Assembly: GCA_018816605.1 (NCBI GenBank)
Contig: JAHIVS010000161.1
Location: 1-11,970, forward strand
DNA from: Pseudomonadota bacterium
GTDB taxonomy: Bacteria; Desulfobacterota; Desulfobacteria; Desulfobacterales; Desulfobacteraceae
Direction of reading: 5' to 3'
DNA: 11,970 nt
The notes below the pieces were generated by a model that saw only the letters and a list, made by a program, of their open reading frames with translations, was not told where the DNA came from and did not search any database. Of this stretch, positions 1 through 7,403 are shown piece after piece (within the stretch, counting starts at the first letter, position 1; every line of letters begins with the position of its first letter). The position numbers were made by a program, and so were the translations under genes.

Positions 1-528
1 GAATGTATCGATGCGAAACTGGGCCAGTGGAAAGGGGTCAATGATTTTATCTACAAGGCCTCCAGAGGTACGGTTACCCATTACAACTTCTACTCAATGG
101 TTGTTGATCCCATGACCACCTGCGGCTGCTGCGAATGTATCGCTGCCATGCTGCCGGGGTGTAACGGGGTAATGACGGTTGGCCGTGATTATGCAGGCGA
201 GACCCCCTGCGGCATGAAGTTTACCACACTGGCCGGTGTCATGGGCGGTGGTGCCTGTTCTCCTGGGTTTGTGGGCCACTCCAAACACAACATCACCCAG
301 GGAAAATTCATCCTGGGCGACGGCGGCCTGCTTCGAATGGTCTGGATGCCCAAGATGCTCAAAGAAGAGCTCAAAGATAGAATCGTGGCCCGTGGAGAAG
401 CCATGGGAGTTCCGGGTCTCTACGACATGATCGCCGATGAAACCGTCGGCATCACCGAAGAAGAGATTCTACCCTTTCTCAAGGAAAAAGGCCATCCTGC
501 GCTGACCATGGAACCCCTTGTAGGATAA
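1..528 (+). CDS. acsB: Acetyl-CoA synthase (CODH/ACS complex), C-terminal part, 5' end outside window
   Basis: Acetyl-CoA synthase condenses a methyl group from the corrinoid iron-sulfur protein, CO and CoA into acetyl-CoA (or runs in reverse) at the nickel-containing A-cluster. It acts in the cytoplasm as part of CODH/ACS. The reading frame is open from base 1, giving 175 residues of the C-terminal domain. A Cys-Gly-Cys motif (visible residues 41-43, bases 121-129) lies 134 residues from the C-terminus. By length this matches the Cys595-Gly-Cys597 motif that binds the distal nickel in the 729-residue Moorella enzyme. The downstream stretch with TLAGVMGGG and RMVWMPK is also typical of the family. 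The four iron-sulfur ligands of the A-cluster lie upstream of the window. acsC follows 87 bases later on the same strand, so co-transcription is likely. Identification is secure; the start cannot be seen. Confidence 0.95.
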   Translation, partial: ECIDAKLGQWKGVNDFIYKASRGTVTHYNFYSMVVDPMTTCGCCECIAAMLPGCNGVMTVGRDYAGETPCGMKFTTLAGVMGGGACSPGFVGHSKHNITQGKFILGDGGLLRMVWMPKMLKEELKDRIVARGEAMGVPGLYDMIADETVGITEEEILPFLKEKGHPALTMEPLVG

Positions 529-540
529 TTATTAAACCCA

Positions 541-582
541 AAAGGTGCGGCAGTATTTTTAATTTGAATCTGCCGCACCTTT
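541..582 (+). repeat. Perfect 13-bp inverted repeat between acsB and acsC (intercistronic hairpin)
   Basis: The arms AAAGGTGCGGCAG (541-553) and CTGCCGCACCTTT (570-582) are exact reverse complements separated by a 16-base AT-rich loop. No U-run follows the right arm, and the acsC ribosome binding site begins 21 bases further on. It is therefore not a classical terminator. It more likely protects the acsB 3' end or sets the relative expression of acsB and acsC by processing or attenuation. The pairing is seen directly; the role is inferred. Confidence 0.7.
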
Positions 583-615
583 CCCATAAAGTTGCAAAAA
601 CTTAAGGAGATAAAA

Positions 616-1956
616 ATGGCATTAACCGGTATACAGATATTCAAACTCCTTCCCAAGACAAATTGCAAGGAGTGCGGAGTTCCCACCTGCCTTGCCTTTG
701 CAATGAACCTTGCATCGGGAAAAGCGGAATTGGACGCCTGCCCCTATGTATCCGAGGACGCAAAGGAAAAACTGGCCGAGGCATCCGCGCCTCCCATTCG
801 CCCGGTTGCTTTGGGCAAAGGTGTTCGTAAAACAACCACCGGCGGTGAAACCGTTCTTTACAGACATGAAAAAACATTTTTTAACCCCACTGTACTTGCC
901 GCCACCGTGGCGTCTGATATGGATCTTGCAGCCCTTGACAAAACATTAAACGTTTACAATGCCTTCCAGTACGAGCGGGTGGGCCTGAACCTGAGACCCG
1001 AGCTTCTGGTGGTAAAAGATGCCGGCAACGGAGCTGCCGCCTTTGCAGCCGTTGCCGGTAAAATTGCCAAGGAATCCGAATTCAACCTGGTTCTCATGAC
1101 CGAAGACCTGGGCGTTATGAAGGCCGGTATTGAAGCTGCCGGATTCAAACGGCCTCTGCTATACGCCGCCACAGCGGCCAATGTGGACGAGATGGGCGCC
1201 CTTGCCAAGGACGCGGACCTGCCATTGGCCGTTAAAGCCGATTCAGTTGAAGCGTTGATAGCGTTAACTGGAAAACTCACCGCCATGGGACTCAAGGACC
1301 TGGTATTGGATTCAGGCGCAAGAGAAATCAAACAGCTCCTTGAAGACCAGGTTGCCATGCGCCGTGCGGCGCTCAAGGCAGGCAACAAGGCCCTTGGATT
1401 CCCCTCCATTACCTTCCCCAGTGAAATGGCATCCAACCTGGACATGGAAACCATGATCGCCGGCATGCTGGTTGCCAAATACGGCGGAATTGTGGTTTTG
1501 TCTGACTTTGCCTCTGAATCTCTCTTCCCGCTGCTGCTGGAAAGGCTCAATATCTTCACCGATCCCCAGAGACCCATGACCGTTGTCGAAGGTATTTTTG
1601 AAATCGGTAACCCGGATGAGAATTCTCCTGTTCTGGTGACCACCAACTTTGCCTTGACTTATTTCATTGTTTCCGGTGAAATTGAGGCCAGCAAGGTTCC
1701 GGCGTGGCTGCTGATCAAGGATTCAGAAGGTCTGTCCGTTCTGACGGCCTGGGCTGCCGGAAAATTTGGCGGCGATGATGTGGGCGCCTTTGTTAAAAAG
1801 AGCGGCATCATGGACAAGGTAAAACACAAAGAGCTCATTATCCCCGGATATGCAGCTGCCATTGCAGGTGACATTGAAGAAGAACTTCCCGGCTGGACCA
1901 TTACGGTCGGCCCGAGAGAAGCCGCCCATCTGCCGGCTTTCCTCAAAACTAAATAA
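616..1956 (+). CDS. acsC: Corrinoid iron-sulfur protein large (gamma) subunit, AcsC/CdhE
   Basis: This 446-aa protein carries the methyl group on cobalamin between methyltransferase AcsE and acetyl-CoA synthase, as a heterodimer with AcsD. The N-terminus has the family [4Fe-4S] motif C-x2-C-x4-C-x16-C at residues 17, 20, 25 and 42. A TIM-barrel-like middle and a C-terminal corrinoid-binding domain are expected from family length, which this protein matches. I chose the ATG at 616 because AAGGAG lies at 604-609, six bases upstream, and because the family starts just before the ALTGIQIFKLLPKTNC stretch. An in-frame TTG at 592 would add eight residues but has no such site. It lies between acsB and acsE. 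acsD, its usual partner gene, is not adjacent. Confidence 0.95.
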   Translation: MALTGIQIFKLLPKTNCKECGVPTCLAFAMNLASGKAELDACPYVSEDAKEKLAEASAPPIRPVALGKGVRKTTTGGETVLYRHEKTFFNPTVLAATVASDMDLAALDKTLNVYNAFQYERVGLNLRPELLVVKDAGNGAAAFAAVAGKIAKESEFNLVLMTEDLGVMKAGIEAAGFKRPLLYAATAANVDEMGALAKDADLPLAVKADSVEALIALTGKLTAMGLKDLVLDSGAREIKQLLEDQVAMRRAALKAGNKALGFPSITFPSEMASNLDMETMIAGMLVAKYGGIVVLSDFASESLFPLLLERLNIFTDPQRPMTVVEGIFEIGNPDENSPVLVTTNFALTYFIVSGEIEASKVPAWLLIKDSEGLSVLTAWAAGKFGGDDVGAFVKKSGIMDKVKHKELIIPGYAAAIAGDIEEELPGWTITVGPREAAHLPAFLKTK

Positions 1957-1967
1957 GCATAAAAAAT

Positions 1968-1994
1968 GGGGGTGGAGCATCTGTTCCTCCCCCC
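1968..1994 (+). repeat. GC-rich hairpin between acsC and acsE
   Basis: GGGG-bulged U-GGAG (ending at 1977) can pair with CTCC-CCCC (1987-1994) around a nine-base loop. Only a short T-tract follows (TTT, 1995-1997), and the acsE ribosome binding site comes soon after. It could be a weak attenuator or an mRNA-stabilising hairpin rather than a full terminator. The pairing is less regular than the acsB-acsC repeat. Confidence 0.45.
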
Positions 1995-2035
1995 TTTAAA
2001 GGTTCACAATTGTAACAAATTTAAAGGAAAATAGT

Positions 2036-2941
2036 ATGATTCTTTTTGGTGAAAGTCTGAATGTAATTTCCACAATAATTGGAAAAGAATTCAAAGAAGC
2101 CGATCCTGCCAAACGAAATCCTGAACCCATCCAGAAAGAAGTTCTCAGACAAAAAGAACTGGGTATGGATTATATTGATATCAACCTGGGACCAGCCAAG
2201 AAATTTGGAGTAGAGCTGATGCCATGGGTGGTTAACGTGGTTCAGGAAGCAGTCCCGGGAATGCCCCTTCTGCTGGATTCCTCCAATATTGATGCCATTG
2301 AAGCCGGCTTGAAAGTATGCAAACCGGCCAGCAAGCCCCATATCGTCAATTCCATCATGGCGCGGCCTGAAAGATATGAAATAATGGTGCCCATGGCCGC
2401 CAAGTATGAGGCAGACTTCGTGGCCCTGATGTGGGGACCCGATGGTCTTCCCAGGGACGAAAACGAAAGAGCGGCCCTGGCCGTTGAACTGCTCTACTAT
2501 GCCAACGAAGCCGGTATCCCCAATGAAAAAATCTGGGTGGACGGAATTGTGACACCGGTCAATATCCAGCAGCAACAGTGCATGAGCCTTCTCAACTTCC
2601 AGATGATGCTCGAAGATATGGCGCCGGGCGCCAAATCCACCTGCGGGCTGTCCAATATCTCCAACGGACCTCCGGAACATCTGCGGGGCATCCTGAACCG
2701 TACCTATATGGTTATGCTTGAAAAATATGGCATGGCCTCTGTTATCGCCGATCCCCTTGACACCAAGCTGACCGCCATTGCCAAGGGTGAGCGCCAGGAT
2801 ATTGTGGACCTGATCTACGGCATGATGGATGGGGATCAACCCAATATTCCAGGCCTTTCAAAAGAAATGCAGGATTATGCAAAAACCTATAAAGTCATCA
2901 TGGGAGAAACGCTTTACTCTGATTCATGGCTTGAAATCTAG
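2036..2941 (+). CDS. acsE: Methyltetrahydrofolate:corrinoid/iron-sulfur protein methyltransferase
   Basis: AcsE transfers the methyl group of 5-methyltetrahydrofolate to the Co(I) corrinoid of AcsC/AcsD, linking the methyl branch of the Wood-Ljungdahl pathway to acetyl-CoA synthesis. The protein has 301 residues and belongs to the pterin-binding TIM-barrel family. Landmarks are the YIDINLGP strand (residues 46-53), LLLDSSN with Asp81, WVDGIV with Asp169, and CGLSNIS with Asn207. Asp81 and Asn207 correspond by position to the folate-binding Asp and Asn of the Moorella enzyme (alignment from memory). It is somewhat longer than the roughly 262-residue Moorella protein. The start ATG at 2036 follows AAAGGA by about seven bases. 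The gene is 79 bases downstream of acsC and is closed by a strong terminator, so it ends this transcription unit. Confidence 0.93.
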   Translation: MILFGESLNVISTIIGKEFKEADPAKRNPEPIQKEVLRQKELGMDYIDINLGPAKKFGVELMPWVVNVVQEAVPGMPLLLDSSNIDAIEAGLKVCKPASKPHIVNSIMARPERYEIMVPMAAKYEADFVALMWGPDGLPRDENERAALAVELLYYANEAGIPNEKIWVDGIVTPVNIQQQQCMSLLNFQMMLEDMAPGAKSTCGLSNISNGPPEHLRGILNRTYMVMLEKYGMASVIADPLDTKLTAIAKGERQDIVDLIYGMMDGDQPNIPGLSKEMQDYAKTYKVIMGETLYSDSWLEI

Positions 2942-2964
2942 TCTTTCTTAAGTGTGTTTTTTAC

Positions 2965-3005
2965 AGGCCCCTGCCCGCTTTGACGGTCAGGGGCCTTATT
3001 TTTTC
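2965..3005 (+). terminator. Rho-independent terminator after acsE
   Basis: AGGCCCCTG (2965-2973) pairs exactly with CAGGGGCCT (2988-2996). After one mismatch the stem extends inward by CC/GG and a further G-C pair. The stem is followed directly by a T-rich tract (TTATTTTTTC). This is a classic intrinsic terminator on the plus strand, 24 bases after the acsE stop, and it marks the end of the acs operon. Confidence 0.92.
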
Positions 3006-3102
3006 TTGCCCTAACGGCTTTATTTTATCAAATTGGGTATTATATTCTACCCTATACTTTTTTTACAAGATGAACTGCAGTGGAAAAGGACACTATAAAA
3101 TA

Positions 3103-3381
3103 ATGGAAAACTGGTATTATATCATCATCAGGGATCCGGGTTCTCCGACCGAGCAATTTGTCGGTTTCAGTGATGAAAAAACCCAGGAGCGTTTTTTACC
3201 GGCCTTTAAAACCAAAGAAGATGCAAGGGCCTGTTTTGCCCTCATGCCCAAAGATCTCTTCAACGGAGTCTATGACACCCAGGCCGTTATTAAGGAGGAC
3301 CTGCTTGCCACGGCCGCAGAAAACGATCATAGGGTTTATGTGTTGGATGAAAAAGGAAAAATTCTTGATCATTTGAATTAA
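3103..3381 (+). CDS. Small hypothetical protein (92 aa) upstream of cooC
   Basis: I do not recognise a family. The predicted product is 92 residues, soluble and mixed-charge, with a WYYIIIRDPG start, one cysteine, and a C-terminus reading VYVLDEKGKILDHLN. It has no signal peptide, membrane segment or metal-binding motif. I chose ATG 3103 because an AAAAGGA site lies 12 bases upstream and the protein-like composition begins here. Upstream in-frame codons extend into the terminator and AT-rich DNA and look non-coding. The gene lies after the acsE terminator and 46 bases before the cooC-like gene with no terminator between, so the two are probably co-transcribed. A role in CODH/ACS maturation or regulation is only a guess from position. 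Confidence 0.75.
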   Translation: MENWYYIIIRDPGSPTEQFVGFSDEKTQERFLPAFKTKEDARACFALMPKDLFNGVYDTQAVIKEDLLATAAENDHRVYVLDEKGKILDHLN

Positions 3382-3427
3382 AACCGGATTCTGTGGTTGA
3401 ATCCCTCTCTTTTAGGAGCTTAAAACC

Positions 3428-4216
3428 GTGAGTTTAAAATTAGCATTTGGCGGAAAAGGCGGAGTTGGTAAAACAACAATTACCTCTCTTATCGCCCGGA
3501 CCATCGCCGCTTTAAATAAAGAAACCTGTGTGATTGCCATTGATGCCGACCCGGTTGCCAACCTGGCGGCAGGACTTGGCATTGACGAAAGCCAACCCAT
3601 AACACCTGTGGCAGAGTTGTCCGATCTGATTGCCGAACGGACAGGCGCCACCCCGGGTACCATGGGCGGCTTTTTTACCTTAAATCCCAAGGTGGATGAC
3701 ATCCCGGACCGGTTCTCAATTGAAAAGGACGGTGTCAAACTATTGGTCATGGGCACGGTAAAGCACGGCGGGTCCGGCTGTATCTGCCCCGAAGCCACCA
3801 TTTTAAAGGCCCTGATGAACCATTTGGTTCTTGCCAGGAACGAAGTGGTGGTCATGGATATGGAGGCAGGGGTCGAACATTTGGGCCGGGCCACCTCGGG
3901 TTCTGTGGATGCCTTGGTGGTGGTGGTGAACCCGGGGAAAAGAAGCCGGGTGGCAGCCGATAAGATCCGAAAACTGGGCCAGGATATCGGCATTAAAAAT
4001 ATTGTGATCCTGGGCAACAGGGTCAAGTCCGAAGCAGACAAGGATCTGATCCGGAAAAGTATGCCCGATTATGAAATTATCGGATTTTTACCGGAACTGG
4101 ATGAAATCGTTCAATCAGACCGAAACGGCATCCGGCCCTTTGATGACATTTCAAATATTCCCGAAGACCTAAAGGCCATCGCCCGAAAGCTGATGGCCCT
4201 TGATACCGCCAATTAG
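3428..4216 (+). CDS. cooC: CooC/AcsF-type nickel-insertion ATPase for CODH/ACS
   Basis: A 262-aa MinD/ParA-like ATPase of the CooC/AcsF family, which drives nickel insertion into CO dehydrogenase or acetyl-CoA synthase. The deviant Walker A motif GGKGGVGKT is at residues 8-16, an IDADP motif with Asp39 and Asp41 follows, and DMEAG is at 144-148. The metal-binding Cys-x-Cys pair is at 118-120 in a GGSGCICPE context; in this family it holds the metal at the dimer interface. The start is GTG at 3428, nine bases after TAGGAG. It is preceded by the 92-aa protein gene and converges with the epd-like gene, 44 bases apart. I cannot tell from sequence alone whether it serves the CODH C-cluster (CooC) or the ACS A-cluster (AcsF); adjacency to acs genes allows either. 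Confidence 0.92.
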   Translation: MSLKLAFGGKGGVGKTTITSLIARTIAALNKETCVIAIDADPVANLAAGLGIDESQPITPVAELSDLIAERTGATPGTMGGFFTLNPKVDDIPDRFSIEKDGVKLLVMGTVKHGGSGCICPEATILKALMNHLVLARNEVVVMDMEAGVEHLGRATSGSVDALVVVVNPGKRSRVAADKIRKLGQDIGIKNIVILGNRVKSEADKDLIRKSMPDYEIIGFLPELDEIVQSDRNGIRPFDDISNIPEDLKAIARKLMALDTAN

Positions 4217-4260
4217 CTCTTTTGCCTCCTGAAATCCTTGGGGCTTTGGCAAGCGCTCTG

Positions 4261-5274
4261 TCAGGCTTCCATAGCCGCAAGGGTGGTGTCCAGCATCCGA
4301 TTGGAATATCCCCACTCATTGTCGAACCAGGCCTGGATTTTGATCAGGCGTTTGCCGGAAACACGGGTCTGGGGCAGATCGATAATGGCAGACCGGGGAT
4401 CATGGTTAAAATCACAGGAGACCAATTGCTCGTCACTCACCCCTAAAACACCCTTGAATTCGGTTTCAGATGCCTGGCTTAACAGCGCATTCACGTCACG
4501 GGAGCTGGTGTCGGCTTTTCCCAACAAGGTGATATCCATAATCGATACATTGGTGGTGGGTACCCGAATGGCAAGGGTTTGAAACTTTCCTTTCATATGG
4601 GGAAGGATCCTTACAATTCCCTTTTCCAGGGAAGTGCTCACGGGAATGATGGACTGCAGGGCAGACCGGGTCTTTCTTAAATCCGTGTTGTAGGCGTCGA
4701 GCACCGGCTGATCGTGCATGGCCGAATGGATGGTGGTGATGACACCGCTTTCTATGCCCAGATGCCGTTCCACAATATCCAAGATCGGGATCAGGCAGTT
4801 GGTGGTACACGAAGCATTGGATATAATGGCATGGCTGGACTTCAATGTGTGGTGATTCACCCCGAAAACGATGGTGGCATCCATTTCATCCTTGGCCGGA
4901 TGGGAATAGATGACCTTGCCGGCCCCTGACAAAAGATGAAGCTCTGCCGATTCCCTGTCATTGTGCACACCGGTGCAATCAAGCACCACGTCCACACCCA
5001 GATCTTTCCAGGGCAAATTAACAATATTTTGTTCCTGGAAAAGATGAATAATATCCCGGCCGATCACTAGTCCCTGGCCGCATTTTTTAATTTCCAGGGG
5101 AAACCGGCCGTGGGTCGAGTCAAAACGGGTCAGATGATACAGGGTCTCAGGGGGAGCTGTTTCATTTATGGCAACCAGGTTCAACCGGTCATAAAAATGT
5201 TTTGATTCATACAATGCCCTTACCACGCACCGTCCGATTCTACCATACCCGTTAACTGCTATATTGAATTTCAT
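4261..5274 (-). CDS. epd: Erythrose-4-phosphate dehydrogenase-like (GAPDH superfamily) enzyme
   Basis: A 337-aa NAD(P)-dependent aldehyde dehydrogenase of the GAPDH superfamily. The N-terminal Rossmann motif NGYGRIGR is at residues 8-15, the catalytic SNASCTTNC places Cys156, and His183 lies in TIHSAMHDQP. The C-terminal WFDNEWGYSNRM is superfamily-typical. It resembles Epd more than glycolytic GAPDH. The HSAMHDQ segment, the DLRKTR and QSIIPVSTSL segments and the LPWKDLGVDVVLDCTGV block match E. coli Epd as I recall it, and the STGAAKA phosphate loop of GAPDH is absent. Epd oxidises erythrose-4-phosphate towards pyridoxal phosphate. Such proteins can also act on glyceraldehyde-3-phosphate, so substrate is uncertain. 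The ATG at 5274 follows a GGTGGG-type site. It lies 72 bases downstream of fdhA on the same strand with no clear terminator between, so read-through is possible. Confidence 0.85.
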   Translation of the reverse strand: MKFNIAVNGYGRIGRCVVRALYESKHFYDRLNLVAINETAPPETLYHLTRFDSTHGRFPLEIKKCGQGLVIGRDIIHLFQEQNIVNLPWKDLGVDVVLDCTGVHNDRESAELHLLSGAGKVIYSHPAKDEMDATIVFGVNHHTLKSSHAIISNASCTTNCLIPILDIVERHLGIESGVITTIHSAMHDQPVLDAYNTDLRKTRSALQSIIPVSTSLEKGIVRILPHMKGKFQTLAIRVPTTNVSIMDITLLGKADTSSRDVNALLSQASETEFKGVLGVSDEQLVSCDFNHDPRSAIIDLPQTRVSGKRLIKIQAWFDNEWGYSNRMLDTTLAAMEA

Positions 5275-5346
5275 CTCTTCCCACCAGGTTCAAGGAACAT
5301 TTAGGCCAATGGGCCGTATCCAAAAGGACACAGCCCTTTTAAAAAA

Positions 5347-7386
5347 TCAAACTTTGGTAAGGCTTACGGCACAGACCTTTAGTTCCGGTATCTTGGCAAT
5401 GGGGTCATGGGCCGGGTTGGTCAGTTTATTGACATTGGCTTCTTCAAAATGGAAGGGCATGAAAACCACCCCCTTTTCCACCCGGTCGGTGATCATGATC
5501 CGGGTTTCAATCTCCCCCCTGCGGGAGGCCACACAGATCTTCTGGCCGTCCAGGATATCAAGGGCAGCCGCATCCCCAGGGTTGATTTCAAGAAAACCTT
5601 CCGGCACTTCTCTGTCCAGGGCCGCAGAGTTCCGTGTCATGGTGCCGGTGTGGTAATGGGCATACACCCTTCCTGTGGTCATCCAAAAGGGATAGGCTTC
5701 GTCCACCACTTCGGCAGGTCCCTTGTATTCAACAGCATGGAACAATCCCTTCCCCCGGGTGAAATGCCCGTCCTTGTGCAGATAAGGGGTTCCGGGATGG
5801 GCCGGGGTGGGACAGGGCCACTGGATCCCGTCCCCTTCCAGGCGGTCATAGGAGATGCCGCTGTAGGAAGGGGTAAGGAGGGCAATCTCGTCAAAAATTT
5901 CACGGGGACCTGCATAGGCCATGGACAAGCCGAACCGAGTTGAAATTTCCTGGATGATTTCCCAGTCGGCCTTTGATTCGCCCACAGGGTCGATTGCTTT
6001 TCTGACCCGCATCACCCGCCGCTCCGTATTGGCAAAGGTGCCGTCCTTTTCCGCAAAAGAGGCTCCGGGCAATACCACGTCGGCAAGCCTGGCTGTCGGG
6101 GTCATGAAAATATCCTGGACCACCAGAAATTCAATGTGTTCAAGGGCTTTTTTCACATGATCGGCATCGGGATCTGAAACAACCGGGTTTTCCCCCATGA
6201 TCCACAATCCCTGCATCTTATCTTTTTCAATGGCAGAAAACATTTCCGGTATGGTCAGCCCGATGTTTGTGGGCAGGGTGTCCTTTCCCCAGGCATGGGC
6301 AAATTTTTTGCTGGCAGCACCGAGCGTTACCGGCTGGTACCCGGGAAACACATTGGGCAGGCCCCCCATGTCACAGGCGCCCTGGACATTGTTCTGGCCC
6401 CGCAACGGATTGACGCCCGTTCCTTCCCGGCCGATGTTTCCCGTGACCATGGCCAGATTGGCCAGAGATTTTACATTGTTCACCCCATTGGTGTGCTGGG
6501 TGATGCCCATGCAATAGACAATGGAGCCCCGGTCGGCTTGGCCGTAAGTATCCGCCAGTTCCTCTATCTGGGAGACCGGCACCCCTGTGATGGCTGCGCA
6601 GTCTTCTAAGGAGACCTGGTCGATGAGGGCTTTAAACTCGGCAAACCCTTAGGTGTTGGCATCAATAAATGCCCGGTCGGCAAGTCCCCTGTCCAGAATC
6701 ACTCGCATCATCCCGTTCAACAGGGCCACATCCGTGCCGGGTTTGTGGCGGACATAGAGATGGGCAAATTGCGCAATCTGATTTTTTCTCGGATCTGCCA
6801 CCAAAACCTTTGCCCCGTTTTCAATGGCCCTGAAAATCCGTGTGGCCACCAGCGGGTGGGAGGTGGCGGTGTTGGAACCGATGATAAAAATGGCATCCGA
6901 CCCTTCAAGCTCGGCAACCCCGTTTGTCATGGCACCACTTCCAAATGCTGCGGCAAGACCTGCCACGGTGGAAGAATGTCAGAGCCGGGCGCAGTGATCG
7001 ATATTGTTGGTCCCGACCCCTGCCCTTGCAAATTTCTGCAACAGATAGTTTTCCTCATTGGTGACCTTGGCCGATGTCAAAAACCCAATGGCATCACCGC
7101 CCTTTGCGGCTTTAATTTCCGAAAGCCTGGATGCTGTGTACTCAAAGGCTTCGTCCCAGGACACCTTTTCCAACACCCCGTTTTTACGGATCATGGGATG
7201 GGTGAGACGTTTTTCACTCTGGACAAACTGATGCACATTCCATCCTTTGATGCACAGCTTGCCCTCGTTCACAGGGCTTGTTTTACAGGGAAGGGTTCCC
7301 ACCAGTTTCCCGTCCAGCACCTCAAGAAAAAAATTACACCCGCATCCGCAATAGGTACAGGTTGTCAAAACATTCTGGTAATCCAT
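5347..7386 (-). CDS. fdhA: Selenocysteine formate dehydrogenase catalytic subunit, interrupted by in-frame TAA
   Basis: Molybdopterin (Mo/W-bis-MGD) formate dehydrogenase, interconverting formate and CO2 in the cytoplasm. The full frame encodes 679 residues. The N-terminal [4Fe-4S] motif is C10-x2-C13-x3-C17-x27-C45. The catalytic residue is Sec136, encoded by TGA at 6979-6981 in the invariant DHCARL-U-HSSTVAGLA context, followed by a SECIS-like hairpin. Downstream blocks CMGITQHTNGVNNVKSLANL and GQNNVQGACDMGGLPN and the C-terminal dinucleotide-binding domain are intact. Codon 246 (6649-6651) is TAA, between DANT and GFAEF. Family members have Glu in the TEGF context there, so GAA to TAA is likely. 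If real, only the first 245 residues are made and the gene is a pseudogene. Frame and composition are otherwise undamaged. The ATG at 7386 is preceded by GAGGAAA and lies 17 bases after the iron-sulfur subunit gene. It ends with TGA. Confidence 0.9.
6649..6651 (-). other. In-frame TAA stop within fdhA (codon 246)
   Basis: Read on the minus strand, the codons around this point are GCC AAC ACC TAA GGG TTT GCC GAG. The same frame continues open on both sides, from 7386 down to 6652 (apart from the Sec TGA) and from 6648 down to 5347. No frameshift is involved. TAA is not used for selenocysteine or pyrrolysine. One base change from GAA (Glu) explains it. Confidence 0.9.
6950..6981 (-). promoter_or_regulatory. 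Sec UGA codon and SECIS-like hairpin of fdhA
   Basis: TGA at 6979-6981 is followed after 12 bases by GUGGCA-GGUCU-UGCCGC (6966 down to 6950). This is a six-base-pair stem, including one G-U pair, with a GGUCU loop. The loop sequence, the spacing from UGA and the position inside the coding region match the E. coli fdhF SECIS, whose loop also contains GGUC. It would recruit SelB-GTP-Sec-tRNA to decode UGA as Sec. The pairing is visible; function is inferred from the close resemblance. Confidence 0.85.
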
Positions 7387-7403
7387 TTATTTCCTCACAT
7401 GTC

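Noticed and set aside
2021..2839. A 272-aa open frame antisense to acsE
   Set aside because: It is low-complexity, His/Gly/Phe-rich shadow sequence. acsE on the plus strand has clear motifs, a ribosome site and a terminator.
3006..3102. A promoter ahead of the 92-aa gene (TATACT at 3053-3058 as a possible -10)
   Set aside because: No acceptable -35 lies at 16-18 bases upstream. A promoter is expected here after the terminator but cannot be placed with confidence.
4217..4260. A shared terminator between the convergent cooC and epd-like genes
   Set aside because: Only short, imperfect pairings (such as GCCTCC with GGGGC) are visible and no convincing U-tract follows on either strand.
5275..5346. 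A terminator between fdhA and the epd-like gene (AAAAGG/CCTTTT hairpin)
   Set aside because: The stem has six mostly A-U pairs and no U-run follows on the minus strand.
6649..6651. Pyrrolysine or selenocysteine at the second fdhA interruption
   Set aside because: The codon is TAA. Pyrrolysine uses TAG and selenocysteine uses TGA.
6649..7386. fdhA as separate short genes (135, 105 and 411 aa)
   Set aside because: All pieces share one frame and join into a single formate dehydrogenase. The first break is a Sec TGA and the second a single TAA.
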